Made by a program: the position numbers and the translations under genes | NCBI RefSeq assembly: GCF_026230105.1 | Contig: NC_079482.1 | Coordinates: 12,090,001-12,154,000, forward strand | DNA: 64,000 nucleotides | Reading direction: 5' to 3' | Source of the DNA: Diorhabda sublineata | Taxonomy: Eukaryota > Arthropoda > Insecta > Coleoptera > Chrysomelidae | Notes under the pieces: model-generated | Databases searched by the model: none | Told to the model about the DNA's origin: nothing | What the model saw: the letters and a program-made list of their open reading frames with translations, nothing else | Part shown: positions 63,234-64,000 of the stretch, piece by piece | Numbering within the stretch: position 1 is the first letter of the stretch | Layout: each line of letters starts with the position of its first letter

Positions 63234-64000
63234 CTAAAATACATTTTATAGAAATATTTTTCACATATTGTTGAACGAAAATATGATTTGATTTTTAGTT
63301 TCAAGAATCATGATTATATATCGGTCGGTACAAAAGCATTTATATACCAAAATAAAAAATGTGGTGTAAGCCAGAAATAAAATAATTATAAGTGATCAAC
63401 TAGAGCAAAATAACCTGTTTATCGAATAAGACAATATTCCTCATTTGTTCGAATTTAGAATTATACTAAAACTAAGATAACAGAGAAACTAATACAAAGA
63501 AGCGTGCTCTGGAGATGAGCGACATAAAGAGTATGAGATGAGAGATGAGAGAAAATAGTTGTAATCATTCAGAAAATTGATTATCTGAGAAAATTGATAT
63601 ATATTCTACATATGTCTACTAATCTCAAAGAACAAAGAACAAGATATTGGAAAGAAGCGTTAGACGAAGATATTAAACTTGTAAAAAACTGAAAACCAAC
63701 AAACGAGTACATCTAACAAAGGAGAAGAATAAATACAGAAGTTCAGATTAACGAATAATGAAATAGAAATGACTCCAAGAATACACTCCAATAAATAATA
63801 GATATTGCAATTAGCCCTAGAGAATCCTCATACGATACTTAGTAAAAGAGTTTCCAGAATTCTTAATAACTTGTGAGTATATAAATTCATTAGCTTGATA
63901 CAACTTTTAAAAAGAAAGTTTCAAATAAATGAGAATTATAACTGAAAATTATATTAAAACAGGAGGACAATACTACCTACATTCTCTATATAGAAATAAT
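63234..64000. other. right end of window, no firm feature
   Basis: Expected to contain the upstream intron and perhaps the signal-peptide exon of the chitin-binding gene on the minus strand, but I could not identify that exon. Confidence 0.4.

Overview
The window looks like insect nuclear DNA: very AT-rich, full of decayed transposons, and carrying long (AT)n microsatellites. Its transposon families (Tc1/mariner, hAT, Crypton-like tyrosine recombinase, Penelope-like, Jockey-like, Ty3/gypsy) and a clear LIN-41/TRIM71-family gene of the insect Wech type support this. The order of insect cannot be read from the sequence; a beetle-like genome is only a guess.

The centrepiece is a plus-strand wech (dappled; LIN-41/TRIM71 family) gene, coding from 6876 to 33373. 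The 3' part is conventional: an exon with a B-box2 zinc finger and the start of a coiled coil (28605-28912), and a last exon with the rest of the coiled coil and six NHL repeats (32059-33373). In front of it lie a first coding exon (6876-6980) and eleven tiny exons of 48-66 nt spread over 17 kb. All are phase 0 at both ends and most are clearly related to one another, encoding 16-22-residue Ser/Pro-rich repeats. Three of them (18867-19149) form a compact tandem triplication with introns of only 55-57 nt. One further copy (12586-12639) has lost its donor GT by a single base change. The predicted protein is 778 residues, 203 of them from the mini-exon array. This exon-duplication array is the main discovery candidate.

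The wech introns are packed with mobile elements: a Tc1/mariner relic (8208-9520), head-to-head Penelope-like fragments (14150-15600 and 19255-24717), a hAT relic (about 16980-17900), three elements with long terminal inverted repeats, and an antisense Jockey-like element in the last intron (about 29000-31966). Long (AT)n tracts end 17-29 nt before the splice acceptors of three wech exons.

Upstream of wech (1-6857) are a Tc1-like and a mariner deletion derivative. Downstream (33.7-53 kb) no host gene is recognisable. That stretch holds a Crypton-like fragment, a foldback element, Penelope-like and non-LTR reverse transcriptase fragments, and several broken Ty3/gypsy elements in both orientations.

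From 63233 down to 53952, on the minus strand, four exons with mutually compatible splice phases describe a second host gene: a secreted mucin-like protein with cysteine-rich chitin-binding (CBM14-type) modules at both ends of a Thr/Ser-rich linker. Its 5' exon was not found. Its introns contain further Ty3/gypsy and Tc1/mariner relics.
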